From: Bradyrhizobium sp. ORS 278
GTDB lineage: Bacteria; Pseudomonadota; Alphaproteobacteria; Rhizobiales; Xanthobacteraceae
Assembly: GCF_000026145.1 (NCBI RefSeq)
Contig: NC_009445.1
Coordinates: forward strand, 310,001 to 374,000
Direction: 5' to 3'
Length of the DNA stretch: 64,000 nucleotides
Of this stretch, positions 35,214 to 44,868 are shown in pieces (the first letter of the stretch is position 1; each line of letters opens with the position of its first letter). A program made the translations under genes and the position numbers. The notes below the pieces were generated by a model that had not been told where the DNA came from, did not search any database, and saw nothing but the letters and a program-made list of their open reading frames with translations.

Positions 35214-35879
35214 ATGCTCACCGTTCACCACCTCAACAATTCCCGCTCGCAACGTGTGCTCTGGCTGCTCGAGGAGCTCGGCGTGCCCTATGAGATCGTC
35301 CGTTATGAGCGCCAGCCCGACATGCGCGCGCCGAAAGAGCTGCGGGCGATTCATCCGCTCGGCAAGTCGCCGGTCATCACCGACAACGGCAACACGGTCG
35401 CAGAGTCCGGCGCCATCGTCGAATATCTGATCGAGACCTACGGCAATGGCCGGCTGATCCCGCCGCCGAAGACGCCGGAGCGGCTGCGCTATTCCTACTG
35501 GCTGCACTATGCCGAGGGCTCGGCGATGCCGCTGCTGCTCTTGAAACTGCTGTTCAACATCATGCCGAAGCGCGCGCCGGCGCTGCTGCGTCCGATCGTG
35601 CGCAAAGTATCGAACCAGGCGCTGACGACGCTGGTCAATCCGCAACTGAAGCAGCACATGGGGTTCTGGGAGAGCGAGCTGCAGAAGAGCGACTGGTTCG
35701 CCGGCAACGAGTTCACCGCCGCCGACATCCAGATGAGCTTCCCACTGCAGGCGGCCGCTGCGCGCGGCGGGTTGGAGCAAGGCCACCCGCGCGCCATGGA
35801 CTGGCTCGCCCGCATCGAGGCGCGGCCGGCCTACAAGATCGCGCTTGAGAAGGGCGGCCCGTACGAAATCGGCCGCTGA
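35214..35879 (+). CDS. glutathione S-transferase
   Basis: 221 aa. The N-terminal thioredoxin-like domain (MLTVHHLNNSRSQRVLWLLE, then IHPLGKSPVITDNG and the gamma-glutamyl site ESGAIVEYLIETYG) is followed by an all-helical C-terminal domain with SDWFAGNEFTAADIQMSFPL. The active residue is probably Ser10 or Asn9 near the N-terminus. It resembles the fungal/bacterial Gtt1-like group. Substrates are unknown. ATG 35214 follows a GGGGA site. Its stop is three bases from that of the convergent serine hydrolase. Confidence 0.92.
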   Translation: MLTVHHLNNSRSQRVLWLLEELGVPYEIVRYERQPDMRAPKELRAIHPLGKSPVITDNGNTVAESGAIVEYLIETYGNGRLIPPPKTPERLRYSYWLHYAEGSAMPLLLLKLLFNIMPKRAPALLRPIVRKVSNQALTTLVNPQLKQHMGFWESELQKSDWFAGNEFTAADIQMSFPLQAAAARGGLEQGHPRAMDWLARIEARPAYKIALEKGGPYEIGR

Positions 35880-35882
35880 GCG

Positions 35883-37289
35883 TTATTTCGCGGCCGTCGC
35901 CGGCGCCGCGGTCGCGGCGATCACCTCGCGCACCAGCCGGGCGACGCCCTTGATGTCGCCGTCCGGATCGACCGAATCGCCGAGCCTGGCCACCACCATG
36001 TGCTGGCTCGGCATGATCACAAGGCGCTGGCCGAGCAGGCCGAAGGCGAAGAGGGCGTCAGCGGGAATGCCAGCGCGGGCACGCCCCTGCGCGTGAATCT
36101 GCTGGCTTCGATTGGTCCAGAGGCCGGCGCCATAATCGGTGTCGAGCGTCGCGGTCGCCGACATTGCCACCCAGCCTTCGGGCAGGATGCGCTGGCCGCC
36201 GACCACGCCGTCGCCGAGATAGAGCAGCCCCAGCCTCGCCCAGTCGCGCGCGCTGGCCAGCATGTTGCCAAAGCCCTGCAGCGTGCCGGTGCCGTCATAT
36301 TGCAAGGTGACGTGGCGCATGCCGAGCGGGTTGAACAACTCGCGCCAGGCGAGCTCGATGGTCTGCTCCGGACCGCCGGCAGCATCGCGGATGATGCGGG
36401 CCAGGATCTGCGTCGACGCGCTCGAATAGGCCCAGCGCTGCCCGGGCGGCGCGATCGGCGGCGCATGAACGGCGAAGGCGGCCATGTCGCGATGGATCGC
36501 CATCTGGCTCGATGCATCGAATCCCGAATTGGTCTCGTCCAGCGCCAGGCCCGATGTCATGCGCATCAGCTGCTCGATCGTGATCTCGTGCCGGCCATCG
36601 CCGGGGTCGCGCCATTCCGGGACCGGTGCCTGGATGGATGGGCTGAGCTTACCCTGGCGGGTGAGAATGCCGAGCAGCGCGTTTGTGACCGTCTTGGTCA
36701 TCGAGAATCCCATCAGCGGCGTCTCGACTCCAATTCCCGGCGCATAGCGCTCGGCGATCAGCCGGCCGTCCTTGATGACGACGACCGCCTTGGTGCGGCG
36801 GAGCGGCGGAGCGGCCGGCTCCTCGAAGGCGTGATCGAGCGCCGCCTTGAGGGCGGGGTTGGCCGGCTCGACGGGGTTCGCGTCCGCGAAATCGGGGAGG
36901 GCGGCTGCCGGGCCGCCGCCGCGCAGCGCGTTGATGTCGCTGTGCGGCACGTAAGGCGGCTTCTGGCCCTGCAACGAGACGCAGCCGAGGCCGTCATGAT
37001 AGGATGCGCGGCTCGCATGCAGGCCGAGCAGCGAGGCGTCGACGACCCGCATGTCGGGCTCGACCCGATAGCGCATCACAGCGCGCAAGCGGCGGAGGCC
37101 GGGGCGCTCCATGGTCTCGGCAAAGGTGGTTTGCGGATCGAGGCCGGAGACGAAGGTCTTGGCGCAGATGATCTCGGCGACCGCGGTCGTGGCGGCGCGC
37201 AGCGCGCGATCGGGCCGATAGGTGAGCCAGCCCGCCACCAGCAGACCCGCGAACACCAGAAGGCCGACAAATAATCTGCGCAAGTTCAC
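35883..37289 (-). CDS. membrane-anchored serine hydrolase of beta-lactamase class C fold
   Basis: 468 aa. An uncleaved-looking hydrophobic N-terminus (LFVGLLVFAGLLVAGWLTY) suggests a membrane-anchored periplasmic enzyme. The Ser-x-x-Lys nucleophile is in GFSMTKTVTN, and the second motif is Tyr-Ser-Ser in WAYSSASTQIL. The family block IEQLMRMTSGLALDE and ARDWARLGLLYLGDGVVGGQ place it among class C beta-lactamase-related esterases and peptidases. It starts at GTG 37289. The natural substrate is unknown; antibiotic hydrolysis should not be assumed. Confidence 0.87.
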   Translation of the reverse strand: MNLRRLFVGLLVFAGLLVAGWLTYRPDRALRAATTAVAEIICAKTFVSGLDPQTTFAETMERPGLRRLRAVMRYRVEPDMRVVDASLLGLHASRASYHDGLGCVSLQGQKPPYVPHSDINALRGGGPAAALPDFADANPVEPANPALKAALDHAFEEPAAPPLRRTKAVVVIKDGRLIAERYAPGIGVETPLMGFSMTKTVTNALLGILTRQGKLSPSIQAPVPEWRDPGDGRHEITIEQLMRMTSGLALDETNSGFDASSQMAIHRDMAAFAVHAPPIAPPGQRWAYSSASTQILARIIRDAAGGPEQTIELAWRELFNPLGMRHVTLQYDGTGTLQGFGNMLASARDWARLGLLYLGDGVVGGQRILPEGWVAMSATATLDTDYGAGLWTNRSQQIHAQGRARAGIPADALFAFGLLGQRLVIMPSQHMVVARLGDSVDPDGDIKGVARLVREVIAATAAPATAAK

Positions 37290-37462
37290 CAGAACGCCTG
37301 AAATCGTCGAGCAGGCTCCGCCGCGTGGCGCCCTAGACGTGTTCTAACCCGGCTCGGACACCTCGCCAACGGAGCGACGCCATGGAACGCGTCCATCAGG
37401 CGGCGGCAAATCGTCCTCCGGCCCTCGCCAGGAACGGACCAGCCGGATGCAGATACCTGACT

Positions 37463-39214
37463 CTAGCGCCCGGCCGCGGTCGCCCCCTTGCTGCGCGGAT
37501 CGGGCGCGCCGACCAGGCCATCCGATGTCACCAGGATCGAGTTGGCCGAGGTCCGTCCCATCGGTTCCTCGATCTTGTGGCCGCGGGCCCGCAGATCGGC
37601 CAGCACGTCGTCGCCAAAGCCCTTCTCGATGCGGACCTCGTCCGGCATCCATTGATGATGCAGCCGCGGCGCGCTCACGGCCTGGGGCACGTCCATCTCA
37701 TAGTCGAGCACGTTGACGATCACCTGCAGCACCGTCGAGATGATGCGGCTGCCGCCGGGCGAGCCCGTGACCAGCACCGGCTTGCCGTCCTTCAGCACGA
37801 TGGTCGGCGACATCGACGACAGCGGCCGCTTGCCCGGCCCGGGGAGATTGGCCTCGAAGCCGACCAGTCCGAACGCGTTGGACGCGCCGGGTGCGGCGGT
37901 GAAATCGTCGAGCTCGTTGTTGAGCAGCACGCCGGTGCCCTCGGCGATCAGGCCGACGCCGTAGGGAAAGTTCAGCGTATAGGTGTTGCTGACCGCATTG
38001 CCGTCATTGTCGACCACCGAGAAATGCGTGGTGTTGCTGCCCTCGCGCAGCGGCTTGATGTTCAGCACGTCGCCGGCGCCAGTGGCGCGGGCGGGGTCGA
38101 TGCCGGCGCGCTGCTGGGCCGCGTAGTCCTTCGACAGCATCGCGCGCACGGGCGCATCCACGAAGGCGGGGTCGCCGAGATAGCGGGCGCGGTCGGCATA
38201 GGCGCGCTTCATCGCCTCGATCAGCAGATGCAGCGACGCCGGCGAACCCTGCTTCAGCTCGCTCAGCTTGAAGCCTTCGAGGATGTTCAGCGTCTCGACC
38301 AGCACGGTGCCGCCCGAGGAGGGCAGCGGCATCGAGACGATGTCGTACCCGCGATAGGTGCCGCGCACAGGTGTACGCAGCACCGGCTGATAGGCCTTGA
38401 GATCGTCTGCTGTCATGATGCCGCCGGCGGCCTGGATCGCCTTGGCGAGCTTCTCGGCCACCGGGCCCTCGTAGAAGCCGCGCGGACCCCGCTCGGCGAT
38501 GGCGGCGAGCGTGGCCGCGAGGTCGCGCTGCACCAGCCGGTCGCCTTCCTTCAGCACGGTCCCGTCGGGACGAATGAAGATCGCAGCCGAGGACGGCCAT
38601 TTCGCGAGCCGCGGCGCCATCATGGGCAGGGTGAAGGCAACATCATCCGCCACCGGGATGCCGTCGCGCGCCAGCACGATCGCGGGCGCGACGAGCTGCG
38701 CCAGCGTGAATTTGCCCGAGCCGTATTTCTCCAGCGCCAGCGCCAGGCCCGCCACGGAGCCGGGAACGCCGATCGACAGCGCCGAATCGCGCGACTTGGC
38801 ATTGTCGGGCCTGCCGTCGGCGCCGAGGAAGATGCCGCGCGTCATCGCCGCTGGGCCGGTCTCGCGGTAGTCGATCGCGACGTCCTCATTGGTCTTCGCG
38901 AGATGAATGACCATGAAGCCGCCACCGCCGATATTGCCGGCGACCGGATAGGTCACGGCCATCGCGAAGCCGGTGGCGACCGCGGCATCGACAGCGTTGC
39001 CGCCGAGCGCGAGAACGCGCTGGCCGACCTCGGCGGCGATGCGCTCCTGCGCCACCACCATGCCATGCGCCGGGGCTTGCGCTGGTGCGGCGACGTTCGG
39101 CGGCTGCGGAACGTCGACGCCTTGCGGATCGAGCGCATGCGCCGGCCAGCAGCCGGCCAGCAGCAGCATGACGCCTGCAAGGAGTCGTCGTCGATCAATC
39201 GTGAAGAGGATCAT
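37463..39214 (-). CDS. ggt: gamma-glutamyltransferase
   Basis: 583-aa precursor of the Ntn-hydrolase that transfers or hydrolyses gamma-glutamyl groups of glutathione in the periplasm. The N-terminus (RRRLLAGVMLLLAGCWPAHA) is a signal peptide with a lipobox-like LLAGC. Large-subunit blocks are GGNAVDAAVATGFAMAVTYP and NIGGGGFMVIH with YRETGP. The self-cleavage Thr lies in GSNTTHFSVVDNDGNAVS, and the C-terminal SSMSPTIVLKDGKPVLVTGSPGG (quoted in part) completes the small subunit. ATG 39214 was chosen at the signal peptide. It is divergent from the MFS gene. Confidence 0.94.
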   Translation of the reverse strand: MILFTIDRRRLLAGVMLLLAGCWPAHALDPQGVDVPQPPNVAAPAQAPAHGMVVAQERIAAEVGQRVLALGGNAVDAAVATGFAMAVTYPVAGNIGGGGFMVIHLAKTNEDVAIDYRETGPAAMTRGIFLGADGRPDNAKSRDSALSIGVPGSVAGLALALEKYGSGKFTLAQLVAPAIVLARDGIPVADDVAFTLPMMAPRLAKWPSSAAIFIRPDGTVLKEGDRLVQRDLAATLAAIAERGPRGFYEGPVAEKLAKAIQAAGGIMTADDLKAYQPVLRTPVRGTYRGYDIVSMPLPSSGGTVLVETLNILEGFKLSELKQGSPASLHLLIEAMKRAYADRARYLGDPAFVDAPVRAMLSKDYAAQQRAGIDPARATGAGDVLNIKPLREGSNTTHFSVVDNDGNAVSNTYTLNFPYGVGLIAEGTGVLLNNELDDFTAAPGASNAFGLVGFEANLPGPGKRPLSSMSPTIVLKDGKPVLVTGSPGGSRIISTVLQVIVNVLDYEMDVPQAVSAPRLHHQWMPDEVRIEKGFGDDVLADLRARGHKIEEPMGRTSANSILVTSDGLVGAPDPRSKGATAAGR

Positions 39215-39360
39215 TGCAATTCTGCCGCTGCTGACATTCGCCCGGGATCGTCGGATGTTATAGGGCCACGTTGCCGACGTAAAACGCGACCCCGTGATCG
39301 TCGCACGAAAAGCGAGGCGATCGCGGGCGCGGGGCAATGGCGAGATCGCAGAGGATTTGC

Positions 39361-40764
39361 ATGGCCGTCACCACGATCCAGAACACCGAGGCCACTGAGG
39401 AGCGCAGCTATCCCGGGCGGGCGGCGGTGGTCAGCTGGATCTTCTTCGACTGGGCGGCACAGCCCTATTTCACCTTGATCACGACCTTCGTTTTCGCGCC
39501 CTATTTCGCCGCCCATGTCGCGCCGGATGCGGCGAGCGGCCAGGCGCTGTGGGGCTTTGCCACCGCCGCGGCGGGCATCGTCATTGCGCTGCTGTCGCCG
39601 GTGTTCGGCGCCATCGCCGACGCGACGGGCCGCCGCAAGCCGTGGATCGCGGCGTTCGGCGCGCTGCTGGTGATCGGCTCCAGCCTGATGTGGATCGGAC
39701 GGCCCGGCGCGCCCGACCTGATCCCGCCGCTGCTCGCGGCCTATGTGCTCGCGACCATCGGCGTCGAGTTCGCGACCGTGTTCAACAATGCGATGATGCC
39801 GACCCTGGTGCCGCCCGAGCGCATCGGCCGGCTGTCGGGCACCGGCTGGGCCACCGGCTATGTCGGCGGCATCCTCTCGCTCATTCTGGTGCTCGGTTTT
39901 CTCGCCGCCAATCCCGACAGCGGCCGGACGCTGTTTGGCTTGACGCCGCTGTTCGGCCTCGATCCCGTGACGCATCAGGGCGATCGCATGTCCGGACCGC
40001 TCACCGGGGTCTGGTTCATCATCTTCGTGCTGCCGATGTTCCTGTTCACGCCCGACTTTCCGGCGCGCCATCGGCTCGGCGCAGCCGTGCGCGAAGGCAT
40101 TGGCGAGCTGAAGCAGACGCTGCGCAGCCTCCCCCAGCAGCGCGACGTCGCGCTGTTCCTCATCGCCAACATGATCTACACCGACGGCCTGGTGTCGTTA
40201 TATGCGTTCGGCGGCATCTATGCCGCCGGCACGTTCGGCTGGAACACGATCCAGATCGGCACCTTCGGCATCATCCTCGCCGTCGCCGGCACGCTGGGCG
40301 GCTGGGTCGGCGGCAAGCTCGATGACCGGCTCGGATCCAGGCGGGTCATTGCCGGCAGCATGGCCCTTCTGCTGCTCGCGATCATCGCGATCCTCCTCGT
40401 CAGCCGCGATTCGATCCTGTTCATCCCGGTGACGCCGGCGGTCCCCGGCGGACCGCTGTTCGCCTCGTTGCCGGAGCGCGCTTATCTGCTGCTCGGCTGC
40501 GTGATGGGCGCCTGCGGCGCGCCGCTGCAGGCCGCCTCGCGCTCGCTGCTGATCCGGATGGTCCCGAAGGAGCGCGTCGCGCAATATTTCGGGCTGTTTG
40601 CGCTGACCGGAAAAGTGACGTCGTTCATCGGCCCGCTCTTGATCGGCATCATCACCGCGGCCACCGCGAGCCAGAAGGCCGGCATGGCCGTGCTGGTGCT
40701 GTTCTTCGCGGTCGGACTGCTGCTGCTGGCGCGGGTGAACTCCTCTCGTCATGCGCGGGCTTGA
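39361..40764 (+). CDS. MFS transporter of the UMF1/Atg22-like family
   Basis: 467 aa, about twelve helices. The opening VVSWIFFDWAAQPYFTLITT with FAPYFAAHV is characteristic of the UMF1 (vacuole effluxer Atg22-like) branch of the major facilitator superfamily. ADATGRRKPWIAAFGALLVI is the loop 2-3 motif and GKLDDRLGSRRVIAGSMALL its second-half counterpart. ATG 39361 has AGAGGA upstream; another in-frame ATG lies at 39337. Substrates are unknown, possibly amino acids by family analogy. It is convergent with purH across a palindromic repeat. Confidence 0.88.
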   Translation: MAVTTIQNTEATEERSYPGRAAVVSWIFFDWAAQPYFTLITTFVFAPYFAAHVAPDAASGQALWGFATAAAGIVIALLSPVFGAIADATGRRKPWIAAFGALLVIGSSLMWIGRPGAPDLIPPLLAAYVLATIGVEFATVFNNAMMPTLVPPERIGRLSGTGWATGYVGGILSLILVLGFLAANPDSGRTLFGLTPLFGLDPVTHQGDRMSGPLTGVWFIIFVLPMFLFTPDFPARHRLGAAVREGIGELKQTLRSLPQQRDVALFLIANMIYTDGLVSLYAFGGIYAAGTFGWNTIQIGTFGIILAVAGTLGGWVGGKLDDRLGSRRVIAGSMALLLLAIIAILLVSRDSILFIPVTPAVPGGPLFASLPERAYLLLGCVMGACGAPLQAASRSLLIRMVPKERVAQYFGLFALTGKVTSFIGPLLIGIITAATASQKAGMAVLVLFFAVGLLLLARVNSSRHARA

Positions 40765-40836
40765 CCCGCGCATCCATCTCACTTCGATCAAGTCATTCGA
40801 TGATGGATTGCCGGGTCAAGCCCGGCAATGACGAGC
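40750..40836. repeat. two-hairpin repeat between convergent MFS and purH
   Basis: CGTCATGCGCGGGCTTGACC and CGCGCATCCATC face GATGGATTGCCGGGTCAAGC plus CCGGCAATGACG. Each half is a hairpin and the ends pair with each other. It overlaps the MFS stop region and likely acts as a bidirectional terminator. Confidence 0.65.
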
Positions 40837-40839
40837 TCG

Positions 40840-42432
40840 TTAGTGCCGGAAGTGCCGCACGCCGGTCAGCACCATCGCGATGCCGTGTTCGTCGGCAGCC
40901 TTGATGACCTCGTCGTCGCGCACCGATCCGCCCGGCTGGATCACCGCGGTGGCGCCGGCCTCGATGCAGGCGAGCATGCCGTCGGCGAACGGGAAAAACG
41001 CGTCGGAGGCGACCACCGAGCCCTTGGTCAGCGGCTCGGCGAGCTTCAGCTCGGCGGCGGCATCGAGCGCCTTGCGGGCGGCAATGCGCGCCGAATCGAC
41101 CCGGCTCATCTGTCCCGCGCCGATGCCCACGGTCGCCGAATCCTTGGCGTAGACGATGGTGTTCGACTTCACATGCTTGGCGACGCGGAAGGCGAAGCGC
41201 AGGTCGCGCAACTCGGCGTCGGTCGGCGCGCGCTTGGTCACGACCTTCAACGTCATGTCGTCGACCACGGCGTTGTCGCGGCTCTGCACCAGCAGGCCGC
41301 CGGCGACGGTCTTGGCCGTGAGGCCGGCCTCGCGCGGATCGGGCAGGGCGCCCGCCAGCAGCAGCCGCAGGTTCTTGCGCGCCGCGACCACCGCGATCGC
41401 CTCCTCGGTTGCGTCGGGCGCGATGATCACCTCGGTGAAGATGCCGGTGATGGCGCGCGCGGTGGCGGCGTCGAGCTTGCGGTTCATCGCGATGATGCCG
41501 CCGAACGCCGAGGTCGAATCGCAGGCCAGCGCCTTCTGATAGGCGGAGATCAGATCCGGCCCCTCGGCCACGCCGCAGGGGTTGGCGTGCTTCACGATCA
41601 CGCAGGCCGCGGTGCGGGCCGGATCGAACTCGGCGATGCATTCATAGGCCGCATCGGTGTCGTTGATATTGTTGTAGGACAGCTCCTTGCCCTGCACCTG
41701 CCGCGCAGTGGCGACGCCGGGACGTCGGCCGGGAAGGGCGTAGAACGCGGCATGCTGATGCGGGTTCTCGCCATAGCGCAGCGACTGGATCAGCTTGCCG
41801 CCGAAGGCGCGATAGTCGGGCGCGTCATTGTGGATGGTCGCGGCGAACCAGTTCGAGATCGCGGCGTCGTAGGCGGCGGTGCGGGCATAGGCCTTGGCGG
41901 CAAGCCGGCGGCGCAGCAGCAAGGTGGTCGAGCCCTCGTGCCGCGCGAGATCCTCGAGCACGGCCTCGTAGTCGTCGACGTCGACGACGACGGCGACGTC
42001 CTCGTGGTTCTTGGACGCCGCGCGGATCATCGCAGGGCCGCCGATGTCGATATTCTCGATACAATCGCTGAACTGAGCGCCGCGCTCGACCGTGGCCTCG
42101 AACGGATAGAGATTCACGACGAGCAGATCGATCGGTGCGATGCCGTGGGTCTTCATCGCCTCGGTATGCTCGTCATTGTCGCGGATCGCGAGCAGGCCGC
42201 CATGCACCTTGGGGTGCAAGGTCTTGACCCGGCCGTCCATCATCTCGGGAAAGCCGGTGAGGTCGGAGACGTCCTTCACCTTCAGGCCGGCCTCGGCAAT
42301 CGCCTTGGCGGTGCCGCCGGTGGAGATCAATTCGACGCCGCGCGCGGCGAGCGCGCGCGCGAAGTCGGTCAGGCGGGTCTTGTCGGAAACCGAGAGAAGA
42401 GCACGACGAACGGGACGAAGCTGATTGGTCAT
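40840..42432 (-). CDS. purH: bifunctional AICAR formyltransferase / IMP cyclohydrolase
   Basis: 530-aa enzyme for the last two steps of IMP synthesis. The N-terminal MGS-like cyclohydrolase domain has [20 protein letters not shown] and [30 protein letters not shown] follows. The C-terminal formyltransferase domain has [42 protein letters not shown] and [18 protein letters not shown]. The ATG is at 42432. The rsmB-heparinase-purH order is common in Rhizobiales. Confidence 0.97.
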   Translation of the reverse strand: MTNQLRPVRRALLSVSDKTRLTDFARALAARGVELISTGGTAKAIAEAGLKVKDVSDLTGFPEMMDGRVKTLHPKVHGGLLAIRDNDEHTEAMKTHGIAPIDLLVVNLYPFEATVERGAQFSDCIENIDIGGPAMIRAASKNHEDVAVVVDVDDYEAVLEDLARHEGSTTLLLRRRLAAKAYARTAAYDAAISNWFAATIHNDAPDYRAFGGKLIQSLRYGENPHQHAAFYALPGRRPGVATARQVQGKELSYNNINDTDAAYECIAEFDPARTAACVIVKHANPCGVAEGPDLISAYQKALACDSTSAFGGIIAMNRKLDAATARAITGIFTEVIIAPDATEEAIAVVAARKNLRLLLAGALPDPREAGLTAKTVAGGLLVQSRDNAVVDDMTLKVVTKRAPTDAELRDLRFAFRVAKHVKSNTIVYAKDSATVGIGAGQMSRVDSARIAARKALDAAAELKLAEPLTKGSVVASDAFFPFADGMLACIEAGATAVIQPGGSVRDDEVIKAADEHGIAMVLTGVRHFRH

Positions 42433-42907
42433 GGCGGGCAGAATCCTGTTGCAGGAGGTTCAGTTGCCCAGGCGCACGGCGGTCGATCCCGCGCTCCCCG
42501 ATGGTGCTCCATCCAAAGTCGCCAGTCGCGCGAGAGCCGCGCTCATAGCAGCTTTTGCCTGGACGGACAACGGGGGGTATTTCAGCTTGCAGCTATGGCC
42601 GTTCGCCGCGCTCAAGATGGTAATCTGAATGATTGAGGCAATCTCTATCGGCACGGACGGTGCAACCTCTCCCCGCGCCTTGCGGGGAGAGGTCGGATTG
42701 CGCAGCAATCCGCGTGAGGGGCATGGCAGACGAGACCACATCGCAGGTCTATCGGACCCGCACGTCCATGCCTCGGCTAATGCACCACCCGTCCGGCTGC
42801 CCCTCACCCCGACCCTCTCCCCGTAAGAACGAGGAGAGGGAGCACACTGCCCGTGCTGAAGCAGTCGGTGTATCACCCGTCTGTCGCTTGAGCAGATAAT
42901 GTCGGCC
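42433..42907. other. intergenic region upstream of purH, mostly repeat
   Basis: 475 bases between the heparinase-like gene and purH, both on the minus strand. Positions 42660-42848 hold palindromic CTCTCCCC repeats. In 42433-42659 I see no gene or recognisable riboswitch. Confidence 0.5.
42660..42848. repeat. CTCTCCCC-type composite repeat
   Basis: CCTCTCCCCGCGCCTTGCGG with GGAGAGG forms a hairpin; GGATTGCGCAGCAATCC is a second. About 70 bases on come CCCTCACCCCGACCCTCTCC and CCGTAAGAACGAGGAGAGGG. The last block resembles the repeat at 7116-7165. Confidence 0.65.
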
Positions 42908-44662
42908 CTACAGCGGCAGCTCCGGCTCTCGCCGTGCATTCCTCCGCGCGTTGGTCTCGCTCGGCGATGTCGAGGAGCGCACGAAGCTCCAGCGGATCGA
43001 GGGGGACTGCTGGGCATCCTGGCGGATCACGAGCTGCGTCGTGCGGCGCGGGCCGTCATTGCCGGCAAGGAACACGCTGTCCTCGAGATCGACGCGATCG
43101 TCGAAGGTCTCGAACGTCCAGACCTCGCGGTTTGGCAGCACCAGCATGGCACCGTGTCCGTCACTGAGGCGGCTCGCCTTCACGGCGGGATGCAGATGGA
43201 AACGCAGCGTGTAGTCCGAGCCGCCGCCGCGCAGCCGCGCGCCTTGCGCGGGAGTCACGGTGTCCTCGCCGTCGAGCCGCGAGCCGTCTTCGGCGGCCAC
43301 GAGCACACGGCGGTGGATCAGGCCGAACTTCGCCGCGTAGCCGTTATGCGAGGTCGACAGCACGGTGCCGTCCGGCACGATCTCGCGGAAATTCTCCACG
43401 CGCGTCGGGCCCGACACGATCGGCGCGCCATGCAGCAGGCGCTTCATCGCCGACATCTCGACAAAGGTGCAAGACGAGGTGTTGTGATAGGTCAGCGTCG
43501 AATGCGCGACCGTCGAGCGCGCGAAGGTGCGCCAGTTGTCGCGGCCCGTCGAGGGCAGGCCGCAATTGATCACGATGCGGCTCGTGCCCGACGACAGTTC
43601 GAAAGCGAGACAGCCGGCATGGGCCTCGTGGCTGAGATGCGGCGGCGGCGGCGCGCCGGTGTCGACGATCACCGTCATCTGCCCGGCATCCAGGCGCTGG
43701 AAGCCCGAATGCGGCATGCTCGCCATCGGCGTGCCGTGCGTGTCGTCATAGGCGAGCAGGGTTGCCAGCAGGTCGGTCGGCGTGCCGCCCATGCCGTTGA
43801 ACAGCGCCATGTTGCCGTCACCGTGCCGAAAGAAGCGCAGCATCGGCATCATCCGGTCGATGGCGTTGAGCAGTGCCGGGGGCGGGGCGATGTTGCGCGC
43901 GGCGAAGGTCTGGCGCAGCGGCAGGAGGTCGATCAGGAGCTCGATCAGGGCGCCTGGGTTGCGCGACACGTGCCCGCCGTCGGGCAGGATCTGGCGTTGC
44001 AGCTCTTCCGACAATTTCCGGCTGGCGCTGCGGATGTGCTTGGCCTGGTTGGCGAGGCACAGCGCGGCGTAACACAGCGCGATCAGCACCTGCAGCCGCG
44101 GCACGCCGTCCGGAATGTCGATGGTCGAATAGCGCAGGAAACGAATCTCGCGGGTCAGGCCGCGCAGATAGCGGCGATAGAACTTTCCGTCGGAATCCGC
44201 CAGCACCAGCGGCGCCTGCGACAGCAGCGAGATCACGCGGCGCGCCAGCACGTCGGCGCGGCGGCTCAAGGGGTGGCGGCCGATCTGGTTGGTGATCCAG
44301 TCGTCGACCAGCGCCCGCGCATTGGCCCGGGTCAGCGCGGTGTCGGCTGCGCGCAAGTGACGCAGCCAGCCGAAGCCGAGCAGCGCGACCTCCCAATCCT
44401 CCGACGGCGGCTCCAGGTCGAAGATCGAACGGCCATGGCAGGTGACGATCTTGCCGGCGAAGACGAATCGCCCGGCATAGATCTCGGCCGCTCGGGTGGC
44501 GTCCGACGTGCGCAGGTCATGCGGTGCAATGATCAGCCGGTCGGCCCGTCCCGGCCACAGACCGGATACGGATACCGATACGCCGCTGACATTGGACATC
44601 AGGCTGCGCGCCGCGCGGCCCAAGACCAGTGTCGATATGCGTCTGCGTTGAGCGGCGGACAC
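42908..44662 (-). CDS. heparinase II/III-family protein
   Basis: 584-aa protein with an N-terminal all-alpha toroid (SIFDLEPPSEDWEVALLGFG, HPLSRRADVLARRVISLLSQ, DGGHVSRNPGALIELLIDLL) and a C-terminal beta-sandwich (HSTLTYHNTSSCTFVEMSA, GARLRGGGSDYTLRFHLHP) of the polysaccharide-lyase type. Known members cleave heparan-like glycans; the bacterial chromosomal group next to rsmB and purH has no proven substrate. GTG 44662 (VSAAQRRRISTLVL) is preferred, with AAGG upstream, over a TTG/ATG-type start at 44734. It is probably co-transcribed with rsmB. Confidence 0.85.
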   Translation of the reverse strand: MSAAQRRRISTLVLGRAARSLMSNVSGVSVSVSGLWPGRADRLIIAPHDLRTSDATRAAEIYAGRFVFAGKIVTCHGRSIFDLEPPSEDWEVALLGFGWLRHLRAADTALTRANARALVDDWITNQIGRHPLSRRADVLARRVISLLSQAPLVLADSDGKFYRRYLRGLTREIRFLRYSTIDIPDGVPRLQVLIALCYAALCLANQAKHIRSASRKLSEELQRQILPDGGHVSRNPGALIELLIDLLPLRQTFAARNIAPPPALLNAIDRMMPMLRFFRHGDGNMALFNGMGGTPTDLLATLLAYDDTHGTPMASMPHSGFQRLDAGQMTVIVDTGAPPPPHLSHEAHAGCLAFELSSGTSRIVINCGLPSTGRDNWRTFARSTVAHSTLTYHNTSSCTFVEMSAMKRLLHGAPIVSGPTRVENFREIVPDGTVLSTSHNGYAAKFGLIHRRVLVAAEDGSRLDGEDTVTPAQGARLRGGGSDYTLRFHLHPAVKASRLSDGHGAMLVLPNREVWTFETFDDRVDLEDSVFLAGNDGPRRTTQLVIRQDAQQSPSIRWSFVRSSTSPSETNARRNARREPELPL

Positions 44663-44868
44663 GCCAAGCCTTAACACGAGAGGGGATTCGGTTGCGGACC
44701 CCAGGGGGATTCGCAAATGCCGCCGATACACCATTTTTGGCCCCGGTGCAGCACCATCGCGGGACCCGAAACTGGTGCAAAATCAGGATTTAACGACTAA
44801 CGCAACGCCGACGCCCTCAATCGGCTACCGCCACGGCGCAGCCATACCTTGCGCCCACGATGCCATGC

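Noticed and set aside
37382-39478. Long plus-strand frame opposite gamma-glutamyltransferase
   Set aside because: Antisense to a complete ggt; composition is Arg/His-rich with no motif.
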